From the NCBI RefSeq assembly GCF_001613045.1, contig NZ_BDBP01000029.1, forward strand, positions 1-64,000: a stretch of 64,000 nucleotides of DNA. The letters run 5' to 3'. Position 1 is the stretch's first letter. Each line of letters opens with the position of its first letter. The translations under genes and the position numbers were made by a program. This stretch comes from Nocardia lijiangensis NBRC 108240 (GTDB lineage: Bacteria; Actinomycetota; Actinomycetes; Mycobacteriales; Mycobacteriaceae). Below, piece by piece: positions 53,801 to 64,000 of this stretch. The notes under the pieces were generated by a model. That model was not told where the DNA came from. It did no database searches and saw only the letters and a program-made list of their open reading frames with translations.

Positions 53801-56800
53801 GGGCTCGACTCGGTCGGCGTCGAGGAGAGCTTCTTCGCGCTCGGCGGCGACAGCATCTCGTCCATTCAACTGGTCTCCAGGGCGAAGACCGCCGGGATCG
53901 GCTTCACCGCACGGGAGGTCTTCGAACGCAAAACTGTTGCCGGGCTGGCAGCGGTGGCCACCGAGGCGCGCGCCGACGTGGTGCACGAGCTAGCTGGCGG
54001 GGGAGTAGGCGCAGTCGAACTCACACCGATCGTGCGCGCGATGCTGGACCAAGGAGAAACCTGGCGCCGGTTCGCCCAGGCCGTCTTGATCGGACTTCCG
54101 GACGGCGTCGACGGTGCTCGGCTGGTCGCCGCCGTGCAAGCACTCCTCGATCACCACGACCTGCTGCGCTGCTCGTTGCGAAACACCGACCTCGGCTGGG
54201 AATGGCAGGTCGCCCGACTCGGCTCGGTCGTGGCAAGCACTCTGGTGGACGTCGTGACCGCACGCCCCGATGGCGACCAAACCTACGAACGCGAATTGCA
54301 GCGTGCCGCAGACCTGCTCGACCCGGAGGCAGGAATCGTCGCGCGCTTCGTGCTGATCGAACGCCCGGCCGCCGCTCCACTGTGCTGGATCGTGCTGCAC
54401 CACCTCGTGACCGACGCCGTCTCGTGGCGGATCCTGCTGCCGGATCTGGCGACCGTTGTCGCGGGTGGCTCCCTCGCTCCGGTCGGCACATCGTTCCGGC
54501 GTTGGGCGCGTGGACAGTTCGAGCACGCAGTCGACCGCAGTGCCGAACTACCGGTCTGGCAACACATCCTGGCTACGGCCGATCCGCCGATCGGCACGGC
54601 GACCTTGGATCCGGCCGTCGATGTCGCTGCCACCGCGGCGACCTGCCATATCACCATCGCCTCCGACGTTGCAGACACGGCACTCACCACGGTGCTGGAC
54701 CGATTCCATTGCGGTGCTGACGATGTGTTGCTGACAGCATTTGCGATGGCGGTGAGCCGTTGGCGCGGTCGAAGGTCGTGGCTTTTCACGCTGGAGGGCC
54801 ATGGTCGCGAGGAGGCTATCCTCCCGGGCGCCGATGTCGCGCGCACGATGGGCTGGTTCACCACGGTGTATCCGGTGGCCATCGATCTGACCGACATCGA
54901 CCTCGATGACGCATTCAGCGGCGGCCCCGCGGCGGGCGCCGCGATCAAGACCACGAAGCAGCAGCTGCGCGCGGTGCCCGACAAGGGAATCGGTTACGGC
55001 ATGCTTCGCTACCTGAACGCCGACACCACGGATGCGCTCGCGGACGCGCCGATCCCGCAGCTGAGTTTCAATTATCTGGGTCGGGTGCAGACCGGCGGCG
55101 AAACCGGAGCCTGGCTGCCGCAACGCTTCGCGGCAACACGGGACGACCGAGCGCCGTTGGCCGCGGTCGTCGATGTCAACGCCGCGCTGACCGGCACAGG
55201 CTTGGAAGCGACCTGGGCCTACGCTTCTCGGCTGCTCGACGCCGCGGAGGTCGAAGAACTCGCGGGCCTCTGGGAGGACGCACTGCGGGCCCTGGTCGAC
55301 CACGCCACGACCGCGGGAGCGGGCGGGCGCACGCCGTGCGACTTCGACCTCGTCACGGTTACCCAGCCGCAGATCGATACCTGGGAGCGCGACTGTCCGA
55401 ATCTGGTTGATGTATGGCCACTTTCACCACTGCAGTCCGGCCTGTTCTTCCACGCGGTCTACGATCCCGACACCACCGACGGCTACACGGTGCAGTCGAT
55501 ATTCACGCTGGCGGGCACCGTCGATGCGGCGCGATTACGCACCGCCGCGGAGGCAGTGCTGGCACGGCACGACATCCTGCGGGTCGCTTTCGTGGAAACC
55601 GACGACGGGCCCCGCCAACTGGTGTCGGCGGACGCAGGCATCCGCTGGCGGGAGATCGACCTGAGCGGAATCGCCGACGCCGACGAACGGCAGCGGGAGA
55701 TCGACCGGGTGATCGCCCGGGACGCCTGCACCCGATTCGAGCTGACCCGTCCGCCGCTGGTGCGTTTCACGCTCGTACGTAGCGCCCCTGACCGGTACCG
55801 TTTCGTGCTGACCAATCATCACCTTGTCCTGGACGGTTGGTCGACCGCGCTGCTCGTGCGCGAGCTTCTGACGCTGTATGCCACTGCGGGCGACGCATCC
55901 GCGCTGCCGCCCGCGCACTCCTACCGCGAGTTTCTTTCCTGGCTGCGCGAGCAGGAGCATGCCGCGTCGACTGCGGCATGGAAGCGATCCCTGGCAGGCA
56001 TCGATACACCGACACGGGCTGCCCCGGCACTGGCCGGGACCGAGACGATCGAGGCCGGGATGGTTTCCGCCGACCTGTTCGGGGATACGGTCGACCGGCT
56101 GGAAACGGTCGGGCGCGGTTCCGGCGCCACGGTGAACACGATGGTGCAGGCGGGCTGGGCGATGCTGCTCGGCGTGCTAACGGGCCGAACCGATGTGGTG
56201 TTCGGCGCGACGGTGTCCGGCAGGCCACCGGAACTGACCGGTGTCGAGGAAATGGTCGGGCTGTTCATCAACACGCTGCCGGTGCGAGTGCGGCTCGATC
56301 CCGCGGAGAAGGTGGGCGACCTGCTGGCTCGCGTGCAGAGTGAGCAGGCGCGGCTGATGGACCACCAGCACGTCGGGCTCGCTGCGATCCACAAGGCTGT
56401 GGGTTCGGCCGAATTGTTCGACACCCTTACCGTTTTCGAGTCCTACCCGATCGACCGGGAGGCACTGTCCGCAGCGCCGGACATCGCAGGCGTGCGTGTG
56501 CTGGATATCGAGGGCACCGACGCGACGCCGTATCCGTTGAACCTCATGGTTGTTCCACTTCGCGGCAGCGATGGGCACAACACGCTGCGCATCACCCTGA
56601 AGTTCGCGGCCGACCAGGTCGCGCCGGATGCGGCGCAATCGCTGCTGGATCGCTTGGTCCGTCTGCTGACCCAGCTCGCGAACAACCCACATGCCCCGGT
56701 GGCACAGCTCCAGCACTGCGACGACGCGGAGCGCGCCGAGCTGTTGCCAGTTCGTGGAGCGGAGTCGGTGCCGCCGCGAACTCTGCCCGAGATTCTTCGC

Positions 56801-59332
56801 GCCGGAGCACACATCGATCCCAGCGCCATCGCGGTGAGCGCGGGTGAGCGCACGATGTCCTACGACGAACTCGACTCCCGGTCCAACTGCCTTGCCCGGG
56901 TCCTGCTGCGCCGAGGTGTCCGGCGGGAGACGTGCGTCGCGCTTGCCCTCGGTCGATCGCTGGAATCGGTGGTGGCGGTGTGGGCGGTGGCCAAGGCGGG
57001 CGCGGCTTTCGTGCCGCTGGATCCCCGCAATCCGATCGCGCGGATAGAGCACATCGTCGCCGACTCGAAGGCGGCGATCGGCCTGACGGTGACCGCGGCC
57101 CGCGAGACGCTGCCGAGCACCATCGACTGGCTGCTGCTCGACGAGCTCGGTACGACCCACCAGGTCGAGAAGATCACCGACGCGCCGATCACCGACGAGG
57201 AGCGTGGCGGTCGCATCGACCTGGACCAGGCGGCCTACCTGATCTACACCTCGGGATCCACCGGCACACCGAAGGCGGTGCTACTCAGCCATCGCGGCAT
57301 GGCGAATATGGTTGCGGACCTGAAGGATTCATTGGTTCTGGATCCGACCGCCGGCGTGCTGCAGGTAGCCTCACCGAGCTTCGACGCGTCGCTGTTCGAG
57401 CTGCTTTCGGCGCTGAGTGTGGGCGGCAGGCTCGTGATCTCGCCACCGGATGTCTGCGGTGGCGCCGATCTCGGTCGCCTGCTGCGCACCGAGCGGGTCA
57501 CTCACATCGCGGTCACGCCGTCGGTGCTGGCCACGATGGATTCCGCAGGCCTCGATCGCTTGCGGGTTCTTACAGTCGGGGGCGAGGCCGCGACACCGGA
57601 ACTGATCGAGCAGTGGTCGCCCGGGCGGCGCATGGTGAACGTGTACGGTCCGACGGAGTTCAGCATCTGGGCAACCTGTTGCGACGAGCTCGTCGCGGAC
57701 GAGCCGGTCACCATCGGCGGGCCGATCCGTGGTGCCGCGAGTATGGTGCTCGACACCTGGCTGCGTCCGGTGCCGGTCGGCGTCGCCGGTGAACTGTACC
57801 TGGCCGGGCCCGCACTCGCTCGCGGCTATGTCAACCGATTCGGGATGACCGCGGGACGGTTCGTCGCCAACCCCTGCGGCGAGCCGGGTGAGCGGATGTA
57901 CCGCACTGGCGACATGGTGCGATGGGTCATCGGGCGCGGCGATGCATACGAGCTGGAGTATCTGGGCCGCAGCGACTTCCAGGTCGAGATTCGCGGCTTA
58001 CGTATCGAGCTCGGCGAGATAGACACAGTGCTGGCCCGCGACGAGCTGGTCGACCATGCGGTGACGATCGGCCGCGCCGGACCGGCGGGGACGACCGTTC
58101 TGGTGTCGTACATTGTGCCCGTCGACGGCATCGAGGTCGACGTCGAGCGCCTGCGCGCGGTAGCGGCCGATGCCCTGCCCGCGTACATGATCCCCTCCGC
58201 CTTCGTCGTGCTGGATGAGCTCCCGCTCACGGCGGTCGGCAAGCTCGACCGGGCCGCGTTGCCGACACCGAAATTCACGGACGGGCGGACCGAGTACCGA
58301 GCACCCTCCACACCCACCGAAGGAACTCTCGCCGGTATCTACGCGGAGTTGCTCGGTCTCGACAAGGTCGGTGCCGACGATTCCTTCTTCGCCCTCGGCG
58401 GCGACAGCATCCTCGCCATCCAGCTCGTGTCGAGGGCAAAGCAGCGGGGTGTCCGCTGCAGCCCGCTGCAGGTGTTCGAGCACCGCACCGTAGCCGCGCT
58501 GGCCGCGGCCGCCGACACCGCGGACGAGCTGCCTGTGCTCGACCACGGGCCGGCGCTCGACGTCGTCTTGCCGATCCGGCTCGGCGGCACCGAACCCGCG
58601 CTGTTCTGCGTCCACCCGTCGGTCGGAGTGTCGTGGGCCTACCTGGGATTCGCGGATGCGCTGGCCCCGGGCAGGCCGATCTATGGACTGCAGGCACCGG
58701 ACCTCAGCGGTGCCGAAGCACCGGCACGCTCGATCGAGGAGTTGGCCGATCGGTACATCCGCGAGATCCGCGCCGTGCAGCCCGCGGGGCCTTACCACCT
58801 CCTCGGATGGTCGTTCGGCGGACTCATCGCGCATGCGATCGCGACGAAACTCGAGAACGCCGGTGACACCGTCGGCATCCTCGCGTTGCTCGACACCGAT
58901 TGCGCCGACATCGACGGCGACAGCATCGAGCAGCTCTCCGCAGGCGCATTCGTCAGTGCCTTCGGCCCGATCTTCGGTATCCACGATGTGCCCGCCGATG
59001 CGTCCGCCCGGGAGGCCGCCGATCTGATCCGTGCACGGTTGGGCGAGTTTTCGCTGATCGACGCAGACGCCATCGAGCGGGTGGCCCGGTCCTACAACAC
59101 CTCGGCGCGGCTCCGAGCGGGATACCGACGACCCGTATTCGACGGTGACATGGTGTATTTCAGCGCCACGGTCGATACTTCCGACCTCTCCGGTCCGGTC
59201 GGCTGGCAGCCCTACGTGACAGGCGAAGTCGTCAACCACGACGTCGAAGTCACCCATGACGAACTGACCGCGCGACACGTGCTGCCGATCATCGCTCGCA
59301 TACTCGACGAGCATTTGGGAGGTCGAGCATGA
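50813..59332 (+). CDS. bimodular NRPS, C-A-T-E-C-A-T-TE
   Basis: A peptide synthetase of about 2,840 residues. Domains in order: C1 (HHIALDG near 51,280), A1 (about 52,220-53,720, with A10 lysine in [12 protein letters not shown]), T1 (LGGDS near 53,840), E ([10 protein letters not shown] near 54,400), C2 (NHHLVLDG near 55,815), A2 (about 56,770-58,270, [12 protein letters not shown]), T2 (LGGDS near 58,395), and a thioesterase (LGWSFGG near 58,805). All core motifs look intact. It would load residue 1, epimerise it, join it to residue 2 and release a dipeptide. The leading C domain may add an acyl group or accept a substrate from another NRPS outside the window. AGGAGG precedes ATG 50813/GTG 50816; the open frame extends to an ATG at 50759. 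Confidence 0.95.
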   Translation: MVAHGTRQAIESLAESQQSFGLSNGAFPLSAAQRGIWFAQHIAGDIPISLAQYVDLPGAIDLDQLAPAARQAGREFGTGYLRLIENDGFPLQCVDTTLDDSARIFDFRDERDPEGAAHAWMREEYSAPLDLLNDRLACAVMLRIADDRWFFYWRMHHIALDGMGVSAMARRTGELYTAAAQGRPPPAARAEDLRKIVDADLAYRSSERFAADREYWLRHLDGMADPVSLAGRTADIDAHPRRVEGVLARETAELLETVAKAASSGVAPTVVAAFGAYLAATTGAPEVVLSLPVSARTTASMRRSGGMIANVVPIRLRLAPTMTVGEMISAAQGELTGALRRQRYRQEDIFRDLGWPMDEVATFGPSVNLMMLDTKVQLGEVTGRAHVLTAGLIDDLYVNLYPGVGGESTHIDFQGNANLYGDSELVTHHGRFLRFLRKFLAAGPDAALSTVSVVSDDELTELAPARGPASVTPRTLPEILSAGAEIDPDAIAVRSGATCLSYREVDEYTNRLARVLISLGAGPESSVAISIPRSIHSVLGMLAVAKTGAAFVPIDPDYPADRIEHMVDDSEIVVGTTVASARRLLPDRVNWLVLDDERTVRRIAEQNAASVDDSVRRAAVHLDHVAYIIYTSGSTGLPKGVLVTHRGLANMVASSAHAFGVDSDSVMAHAVSSSFDLSIEEILVTFATGATLAVVPPSAYAGEEMADSLRAQRVSHLDATSAVVGSLDPATLPGLRTVIVGGDACPAELAAKWSGHAVLNGYGPTETTVTATLSDALTPAAPVTIGGLVRGVSAVLLDPWLRPVAPGTIGELYLAGAGVARGYHRRTGLTAGRFVANPYACGERMYRTGDLARWTKSSGALELDYQGRNDFQVKVRGFRVELGEIDAVLQRHPDIDFAITLGTETDSGATALVSYVLPKPGAGVRAEALKAAAAESLPAYMVPAAVMVLDTVPLTPLGKIDRTALPEPDLASRALVSRPPSTPREEALAALFAEVLGLDSVGVEESFFALGGDSISSIQLVSRAKTAGIGFTAREVFERKTVAGLAAVATEARADVVHELAGGGVGAVELTPIVRAMLDQGETWRRFAQAVLIGLPDGVDGARLVAAVQALLDHHDLLRCSLRNTDLGWEWQVARLGSVVASTLVDVVTARPDGDQTYERELQRAADLLDPEAGIVARFVLIERPAAAPLCWIVLHHLVTDAVSWRILLPDLATVVAGGSLAPVGTSFRRWARGQFEHAVDRSAELPVWQHILATADPPIGTATLDPAVDVAATAATCHITIASDVADTALTTVLDRFHCGADDVLLTAFAMAVSRWRGRRSWLFTLEGHGREEAILPGADVARTMGWFTTVYPVAIDLTDIDLDDAFSGGPAAGAAIKTTKQQLRAVPDKGIGYGMLRYLNADTTDALADAPIPQLSFNYLGRVQTGGETGAWLPQRFAATRDDRAPLAAVVDVNAALTGTGLEATWAYASRLLDAAEVEELAGLWEDALRALVDHATTAGAGGRTPCDFDLVTVTQPQIDTWERDCPNLVDVWPLSPLQSGLFFHAVYDPDTTDGYTVQSIFTLAGTVDAARLRTAAEAVLARHDILRVAFVETDDGPRQLVSADAGIRWREIDLSGIADADERQREIDRVIARDACTRFELTRPPLVRFTLVRSAPDRYRFVLTNHHLVLDGWSTALLVRELLTLYATAGDASALPPAHSYREFLSWLREQEHAASTAAWKRSLAGIDTPTRAAPALAGTETIEAGMVSADLFGDTVDRLETVGRGSGATVNTMVQAGWAMLLGVLTGRTDVVFGATVSGRPPELTGVEEMVGLFINTLPVRVRLDPAEKVGDLLARVQSEQARLMDHQHVGLAAIHKAVGSAELFDTLTVFESYPIDREALSAAPDIAGVRVLDIEGTDATPYPLNLMVVPLRGSDGHNTLRITLKFAADQVAPDAAQSLLDRLVRLLTQLANNPHAPVAQLQHCDDAERAELLPVRGAESVPPRTLPEILRAGAHIDPSAIAVSAGERTMSYDELDSRSNCLARVLLRRGVRRETCVALALGRSLESVVAVWAVAKAGAAFVPLDPRNPIARIEHIVADSKAAIGLTVTAARETLPSTIDWLLLDELGTTHQVEKITDAPITDEERGGRIDLDQAAYLIYTSGSTGTPKAVLLSHRGMANMVADLKDSLVLDPTAGVLQVASPSFDASLFELLSALSVGGRLVISPPDVCGGADLGRLLRTERVTHIAVTPSVLATMDSAGLDRLRVLTVGGEAATPELIEQWSPGRRMVNVYGPTEFSIWATCCDELVADEPVTIGGPIRGAASMVLDTWLRPVPVGVAGELYLAGPALARGYVNRFGMTAGRFVANPCGEPGERMYRTGDMVRWVIGRGDAYELEYLGRSDFQVEIRGLRIELGEIDTVLARDELVDHAVTIGRAGPAGTTVLVSYIVPVDGIEVDVERLRAVAADALPAYMIPSAFVVLDELPLTAVGKLDRAALPTPKFTDGRTEYRAPSTPTEGTLAGIYAELLGLDKVGADDSFFALGGDSILAIQLVSRAKQRGVRCSPLQVFEHRTVAALAAAADTADELPVLDHGPALDVVLPIRLGGTEPALFCVHPSVGVSWAYLGFADALAPGRPIYGLQAPDLSGAEAPARSIEELADRYIREIRAVQPAGPYHLLGWSFGGLIAHAIATKLENAGDTVGILALLDTDCADIDGDSIEQLSAGAFVSAFGPIFGIHDVPADASAREAADLIRARLGEFSLIDADAIERVARSYNTSARLRAGYRRPVFDGDMVYFSATVDTSDLSGPVGWQPYVTGEVVNHDVEVTHDELTARHVLPIIARILDEHLGGRA

Positions 59333-59380
59333 GTCTCGCGGCAGTGCGCCGACGGCGCTGCTGCCGTGGCCGGTCCGGCT

Positions 59381-60877
59381 CTACCGACCGAGGGGACGCA
59401 AAGGCAGCTCCTGGTCTGCGGCGAGAGCGAGCAGGTCGGCGTCATGGCTGATGAGGACGACCACCGCGCCGTCGGCGGCGATGTCGCGCATGGCCCGCGT
59501 GATCGATTGCAAGTGGCGGCGATCGACACCGGAGCTGGGTTCGTCGAAGATGACGATCCGGCGGCCGCTGAGGCGGGCCGTGGCGACGACCAGGCGCTGC
59601 TGCTCACCGCCGGCGAGCGACAGCGGGTGTCGGTGGCCTAATCCCTCCAGGCCGAGATCGGCGAGCACGGCGGCGGCATGTTCCGCGTGAGCCGGGCGCG
59701 TGCCGAGCCGGAGTTCGGCGGTGACGCTGTCGGTGAACAGTTGCCGCTGTACATCCTGCATGACAATGGCGGATTCGCGCTGCCGCTGCGAGCGGGACAG
59801 CGGGCGGCCGTCGAGGAGCACCTCTCCCGCGTGCCGTTGCAGCCCGGCGAGGATTCGAGCCAAGGTGCTTTTTCCCGCACCGTTGGGGCCGGTGACGGCG
59901 GTGATGGTTCCGGCGGGCAGATGTGCTTCCTCGATGTCGAGCACGCGGCGTCTGCGGAATGCGCAACGGATCCCTCGGAGGAGGACACCGCCACAAACCG
60001 CGTCCGGTCCAGGTGTTGGTGTGACAGAAGCCTTTTCACCAGCATGGTCCTCCATCGCAGGGCAGGGTTCACCGGTCCCGATGCTGCGGCCATGAGCGAA
60101 AGCTTTTGCCGATACCAATCTTTCGGGTGTATCGAGGCCGCGCAATCCCTCGGCGCGCAGCATCTCGTCGGTCAGTCCGGCGAATTCGGCTCTGGTCCAC
60201 TCCTTTCCGATTCGGCCGTTGTGCCGGAGTACCACGATCCGGTCGGCGAGTCCGCGCAGATAGTGCAGCCGGTGTTCAGCGATGACGAGAGTCACGTCCA
60301 GGTCTCGGAGCCGGCGCAGCGTAGCGGTGAGATTTGCGATGCCCTGCGGTGAAAGGTTGGAGGTCGGTTCGTCGAACAGCAGCAAGGATGGTTCATGGGT
60401 GACGGCCGCCGCGCACGCCACCCGCTGCTGCTGGCCGCCGGACAGATCCCGCAACCGGGTGTGGACGAGATCGGTGAGCTCGAAGTCGGCGATGACCGAG
60501 CCGACGCGGTCGCGGATGCGATGCGGAGGTGTACCGAAATTCTCCAGCGCGAAAGCCAATTCGGCATCGACGGCGTCGGTGAAGAACTGTCGGCGCGGAT
60601 GCTGCAGTACCGTGCCCGTCACTCGCCCGACCTGCGCGAGATCGGTGATCGGCTCCGCACCGACGCGGACCTCCCCGTGGAGGGTCCCCGGATGGAGGTG
60701 CGGGATGAGGCCGTTCATCAACCGCAGCATCGAACTCTTGCCCGATCCGCTCGGCCCGCACACCACCACCGTCTCACCGCGCTGGAAGTGCAGGTCCAAT
60801 CCGTCGAGTACGGGGGTGGCGCCGCCCTGATACGTCCACCGGACATCCTTCAGCAGAATCACCGCCCGGACCTCCAC
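59381..60877 (-). CDS. ECF transporter double ATPase
   Basis: A 498-residue protein with two ABC ATPase domains fused in one chain, as in energy-coupling-factor importers. Domain 1: Walker A CGPSGSGKSS, signature LSGGQQQRVA, Walker B LLLFDEPTSNLSP. Domain 2: Walker A GPNGAGKST, signature LSLAGGEQQR, Walker B IVIFDEPSSGVD, H-loop LISHDAD. GTG start at 60877; it overlaps the end of the T-component gene by 19 bp. The gene is convergent with the NRPS, with a 48-bp gap. Confidence 0.92.
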   Translation of the reverse strand: MEVRAVILLKDVRWTYQGGATPVLDGLDLHFQRGETVVVCGPSGSGKSSMLRLMNGLIPHLHPGTLHGEVRVGAEPITDLAQVGRVTGTVLQHPRRQFFTDAVDAELAFALENFGTPPHRIRDRVGSVIADFELTDLVHTRLRDLSGGQQQRVACAAAVTHEPSLLLFDEPTSNLSPQGIANLTATLRRLRDLDVTLVIAEHRLHYLRGLADRIVVLRHNGRIGKEWTRAEFAGLTDEMLRAEGLRGLDTPERLVSAKAFAHGRSIGTGEPCPAMEDHAGEKASVTPTPGPDAVCGGVLLRGIRCAFRRRRVLDIEEAHLPAGTITAVTGPNGAGKSTLARILAGLQRHAGEVLLDGRPLSRSQRQRESAIVMQDVQRQLFTDSVTAELRLGTRPAHAEHAAAVLADLGLEGLGHRHPLSLAGGEQQRLVVATARLSGRRIVIFDEPSSGVDRRHLQSITRAMRDIAADGAVVVLISHDADLLALAADQELPLRPLGR

Positions 60878-61629
60878 AGCATCGTCACCGTCACGAGCAT
60901 CACGATCATGACCCCGGCCAAAGCATCGGCGGGACCGAACCGCAGCGGATGCATCGACGTCGGCCGTGTGTGCGAGCCCAGCCCGCGCAGCAGTGCCGAC
61001 GCCGAAAGATCTTCTGCTGCGAACAGACTCGACGCCATGAGCGGCACCGTGAAGTATTCGATGCTGCGAATCGGATGCCGCAGCATCGCCCGCCGGCCAC
61101 CCAGCCCGCGCAGCTGCATGGCGTCACGCACCGCCCGCGCCTCGGCGACGACGGTGGGCACGAACCGCAGCATCACCGCACCGGACACCGTGACCGCAGA
61201 CGGCACCCGCGCCGACCGCAGCGCAGCGGTGAACCGGGCAGGCGAGACTGTGCGGATCAGGTGTATGGCTATGCCTCCGACAGCCACCAGCCGTAGTGCG
61301 TATCCGGTGACGATCCCGGCGAAGCCGAGCACCGGCCACGCGGCGACCGACGGCAGCAGATAGGCCACCGCGGCGATGATCCCCGCGGCCACCGGCAATC
61401 CGATCGCGCGCCGCCAAGCGCGCTCGGAGATCGCCAGCAGCACACCGGCGGTCAGCGCTGCCGGAACGAATCGCACTCCTCCGGGCGCCATGACTGTGAT
61501 GCTCGCGGCTAGCAGCAGCGCCACCACAGTGCGCGGGTCCGGCGTCCATCGTGGGACGGCCTCATTCGATGCGGCAGAGACGATCGCGCTCGGTGCGGAT
61601 CGGCTCGGCTGCGGGACAATACCGCTCAC
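60859..61629 (-). CDS. ECF transporter T component
   Basis: A 256-residue coupling membrane protein. Four or five hydrophobic helices (VVALLLAASITVMAPGGV and others) surround a cytoplasmic part with two short coupling motifs, AVRDAMQLRGLGG and LSASALLRGLGSHTR, as in CbiQ-like proteins. The GTG at 61629 overlaps the S-component stop (GTGA). A longer frame upstream has no fold support. Confidence 0.88.
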   Translation of the reverse strand: MSGIVPQPSRSAPSAIVSAASNEAVPRWTPDPRTVVALLLAASITVMAPGGVRFVPAALTAGVLLAISERAWRRAIGLPVAAGIIAAVAYLLPSVAAWPVLGFAGIVTGYALRLVAVGGIAIHLIRTVSPARFTAALRSARVPSAVTVSGAVMLRFVPTVVAEARAVRDAMQLRGLGGRRAMLRHPIRSIEYFTVPLMASSLFAAEDLSASALLRGLGSHTRPTSMHPLRFGPADALAGVMIVMLVTVTMLWRSGR

Positions 61630-62240
61630 GCGAGTCCGGCTTTCCGGAAGTGCTTGTCCAGCAACCGAAGTCCGAGCACACCTCCAATCAGGCCGAATAC
61701 CAGCGTGGACAGGGCGAAGGTGAGCAGCACGGCCGGCGAGAGCAGTGCGTCCAACTGCTCGGTATAGTCCGCACCCTTCTCTTGCATGGACTGGCTGGAG
61801 AGGAATTCGTCGCGGGCATAGAACAGCGGCAGGAACAGCCCCACGAACCAGGTGCTGAATACCGCATAGGCGAGCACACTCAACTGCCGTGAACGGTATC
61901 GGCCCACCCACAGCAGCACCTCGGCGATCAGCGCCGCCGCGATCCCGACGACGAAACCGATCGGCGGCCCTCCGATGAGCAGCATGAAACCGCTGACGAG
62001 GACAGCAAGGACGGTGACCATGCCGGCATGCCGAACCCTGGTGAGGAACAGCATGAAAGGCACACCCGCCCCGACGATGCTCGCCGCGACCGATACCAGT
62101 GTCGCCACCGGATTGAGGTACTCGAGCAGGCTGAATATGCCCACGGTCACGACGTAGAGCGCGCCGAAGACTCCGATGTCGATGAGATCCCTCGGACTCA
62201 TCCGGAAATCGATACGGCGACGGGCGGATTCGACGTTCAC
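61626..62240 (-). CDS. ECF transporter S component, MptD/Trep_Strep-like
   Basis: A 204-residue integral membrane protein with about five or six helices (IDIGVFGALYVVTVGIFSLL, MVTVLAVLVSGFMLLIGG, and others). The N-terminal RMSPRDLIDIGVFGA and the conserved GGPPIGF loop resemble the MptD/Trep_Strep family of substrate-specific components. The ligand of this family is not established. It is followed by the T component and the double ATPase in one operon, which makes a complete importer. Confidence 0.78.
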   Translation of the reverse strand: MNVESARRRIDFRMSPRDLIDIGVFGALYVVTVGIFSLLEYLNPVATLVSVAASIVGAGVPFMLFLTRVRHAGMVTVLAVLVSGFMLLIGGPPIGFVVGIAAALIAEVLLWVGRYRSRQLSVLAYAVFSTWFVGLFLPLFYARDEFLSSQSMQEKGADYTEQLDALLSPAVLLTFALSTLVFGLIGGVLGLRLLDKHFRKAGLA

Positions 62241-62301
62241 GATGCGCTGACTGCTCTCATGTCGGCTGGACTGTGTTCGAGTAGCGGGACCTGTTGGCCG
62301 C

Positions 62302-63996
62302 TCATCCGGCCGCTGTCGGTGTCAACGAGAGGTTCCAGAAGTCGGCGTAGCGGCCGCCGTGACGTAGCAGCTCGTCGTGGCTGCCCGCTTCCTCGACGCG
62401 GCCGCCGTCGAGGAACACGATGTGATCGGCGCGTTGGACGGTCCGCAGCCGATGCGCGACCATCACCACCGTCCGGCCCGCCATCAGACGCTCGATACCC
62501 TCGTGGACGGCCGCCTCGTTCACCGGGTCCAGTGCGGAGGTGATCTCGTCCAGCAGCACGATGGGCGCGTTCTTCAGCAGGGCGCGTGCGATCGAAACAC
62601 GTTGGCGCTCACCGCCGGACAGCAGTGCGCCACCCTCGCCGACCTTCGTCGCCCAGCCGTCGGGCAGCCGCTCGATCACCTCGTCCAATCGCGCCGCGGT
62701 CGCCGCCGCCCGAACGTCGGTTTCACTGGCGTCGGGACGGCCGAGGCGCACGTTCTCCTCGATGGTTCCGTCGAACAGATAGACGTCCTGGAAGACAATG
62801 GCGATCTGCGCCATCAACTCCTCGGTGCTCATCGCGCGCACGTCCACGCCGCCCACACGCACCGCGCCCGCGTCCGCGTCGTAGAACCGCGCGAGCAGTT
62901 GCAGCACTGTGCTTTTGCCCGCGCCCGACGGTCCGACGATGGCGAGCCGCTGTCCCTGCGGCACGGCCAGTGACACGTCGTCGATCACCGCGCGGCCGCC
63001 GTGCCGGAAGGTGACGGAGCCGAACTCGAGGTCGTGGCGTTGCGGCTGGATCGATTCGCGCGGTTCCGGCAGCGTCTCGGTGTGCAAGAGCGCATCGAGT
63101 CGCACCAGCACGGAACGCGCGACGCGGAGCTGGCCGCCGATATCGGCCAGCGACAGCAGCGGATCCGCGCAGCGGGCGGTCAGCACCAGGATCGCCAAAA
63201 CCTCTGCCGCGCCGATATTTCCGCCGAGCACCAGGTAGGCGGCCAGGACCAGCAGCACGGTGAAGATCGCCTGCACCGTCAGCGTCAGGCCCACCACGCC
63301 GGGCAGCGCGGACACGGTCGACCGGCGGGACGCGCGCTCGAGCTCACGCAGCGAGTCGTCGAGCAACCGGAAGCGTTCCGTTGTCCGGCCGCCGGCGCGC
63401 AGCACCGGCTGCGCCTGGAGATACTCGATGACCCGCCCGGTGGCCTCGTGTGCGCGTTCGGCGCTCTCGGCGTCGCCGGCGGCCGTCGACCGTCCCGTCC
63501 AGACCTGCACCGCCACCACGAGCGGGGCGGCGAGCACCGCGGCCACTCCCATCTGCCAGTTGAAGGCGAGCATGACGACAACGATCGTCAGCGGAGTCAG
63601 CGCGGCGGAGATGAACGGCGCCAGCAGATGCGCGATCACGCTCATCGCCTCCAGAACACCGCGACTGGCCAGGACGGACACTTCCCCGGTCCGGCTAGCG
63701 CTGTACCAGCCGAGGGGCAGGCGGGCCAGGTGATCGCCGAGACGGTGGTACATACCCTCCAGCAGCGTGGTTCCGGCACGGAAACCGGACAGGTCGCTGA
63801 GATAGCGCAGCGCCGCGAAGACCGCGACCGCGGCCCCGAACGCGATCAGCCAGGGCCAGGCATCCGCGGGAGTGCTCCCGAACAGCGCCCGCAGCACGGG
63901 AACCAGCAGTGCGTAGGACAATCCCTCGACGACGGCGGTCGTCGCCATCAGCGCCACGGTGCGGCGCACCGGAGGGGCGTACTCGGGTCCCAGCAC
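62302..63996 (-). CDS. ABC half-transporter, IrtB/YbtQ-like (5' end at window edge)
   Basis: A 564-residue permease-ATPase fusion. The N-terminal ABC type I membrane domain has about six helices (LLVPVLRALFG, RTGEVSVLASRGVLEAM and others) and the ATPase half carries GPSGAGKST, a Q-loop in FQDVYLFDG, signature LLSGGERQRVS and LLDEITSALDP. It resembles IrtB/YbtQ halves that work as heterodimers for siderophore import or export. Start is taken as GTG at 63996, but the coding region may continue beyond the edge. Its partner would lie to the right. Confidence 0.85.
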   Translation of the reverse strand: MLGPEYAPPVRRTVALMATTAVVEGLSYALLVPVLRALFGSTPADAWPWLIAFGAAVAVFAALRYLSDLSGFRAGTTLLEGMYHRLGDHLARLPLGWYSASRTGEVSVLASRGVLEAMSVIAHLLAPFISAALTPLTIVVVMLAFNWQMGVAAVLAAPLVVAVQVWTGRSTAAGDAESAERAHEATGRVIEYLQAQPVLRAGGRTTERFRLLDDSLRELERASRRSTVSALPGVVGLTLTVQAIFTVLLVLAAYLVLGGNIGAAEVLAILVLTARCADPLLSLADIGGQLRVARSVLVRLDALLHTETLPEPRESIQPQRHDLEFGSVTFRHGGRAVIDDVSLAVPQGQRLAIVGPSGAGKSTVLQLLARFYDADAGAVRVGGVDVRAMSTEELMAQIAIVFQDVYLFDGTIEENVRLGRPDASETDVRAAATAARLDEVIERLPDGWATKVGEGGALLSGGERQRVSIARALLKNAPIVLLDEITSALDPVNEAAVHEGIERLMAGRTVVMVAHRLRTVQRADHIVFLDGGRVEEAGSHDELLRHGGRYADFWNLSLTPTAAG

Positions 63997-64000
63997 GCGC

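Noticed and set aside
1..64000. CRISPR arrays, tRNA or rRNA genes
   Set aside because: No regularly spaced repeats, cloverleaf or conserved rRNA segments were seen on either strand.

Overview
The window is high-GC actinobacterial DNA. The gene content (a KstD-type steroid dehydrogenase, a form I CO dehydrogenase, a complete mevalonate pathway, an NRPS next to an IrtB-like ABC transporter, many TetR regulators, frequent GTG starts and ATGA overlaps) points to the Mycobacteriales, most likely a Nocardia or close relative. The genus is inferred from content, not proven. I saw no rRNA, tRNA or CRISPR array.

Left third (1-23,200) is mixed metabolism and envelope functions: a polyprenyl synthetase running off the left edge, a cyclase-family hydrolase with an altered metal motif, an FAD monooxygenase divergent from a TetR gene across a palindromic operator, an ArsR regulator beside a CbiM(N)-CbiQ-CbiO nickel/cobalt ECF transporter, a VOC protein, a TetR-KstD pair, CorA, an HD-GYP/LuxR-HTH protein, a DUF4331 plus TPR secreted pair, a diacylglycerol-kinase-like protein and a SulP permease. 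Several relics lie here: a collapsed kdp operon, an orphan protease prodomain and an SDR tail. A lower-GC stretch (23.3-24.6 kb) carries a decayed IS701-like transposase and two related palindromes.

The centre (24,615-37,187) is a compact same-strand terpenoid locus: polyprenyl synthetase, squalene/phytoene-synthase-like enzyme, membrane di-iron desaturase, ICMT/NnrU-like methyltransferase, then mevalonate kinase, diphosphomevalonate decarboxylase, phosphomevalonate kinase, type II IPP isomerase, HMG-CoA reductase, HMG-CoA synthase and a Baeyer-Villiger-type flavin monooxygenase. Together they would turn acetyl-CoA-derived HMG-CoA into a tailored head-to-head prenyl product. No known terpene cyclase is present, and two tiny ORFs bridge gene junctions.

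Next (37,226-48,109) comes an aerobic CO oxidation locus: a LysR regulator divergent from an XdhC/CoxI gene, then coxM-coxS-coxL (AYACSFR active-site loop, form I), coxF with a YHS tail, a MobA/MocA-like gene, coxD, coxG and coxE. A small EACC1-like gene follows only 13 bp after coxE. It meets, tail to tail, a 676-residue membrane-anchored caspase-like protease, which looks like a conflict (cell-death/defence) pair.

The right end (50,813-64,000) holds a bimodular NRPS (C-A-T-E-C-A-T-TE) convergent with an ECF transporter (double ATPase, T and S components) and an IrtB-like ABC half-transporter cut by the right edge. This suggests a small epimerised peptide, possibly a metallophore, with its own transport.
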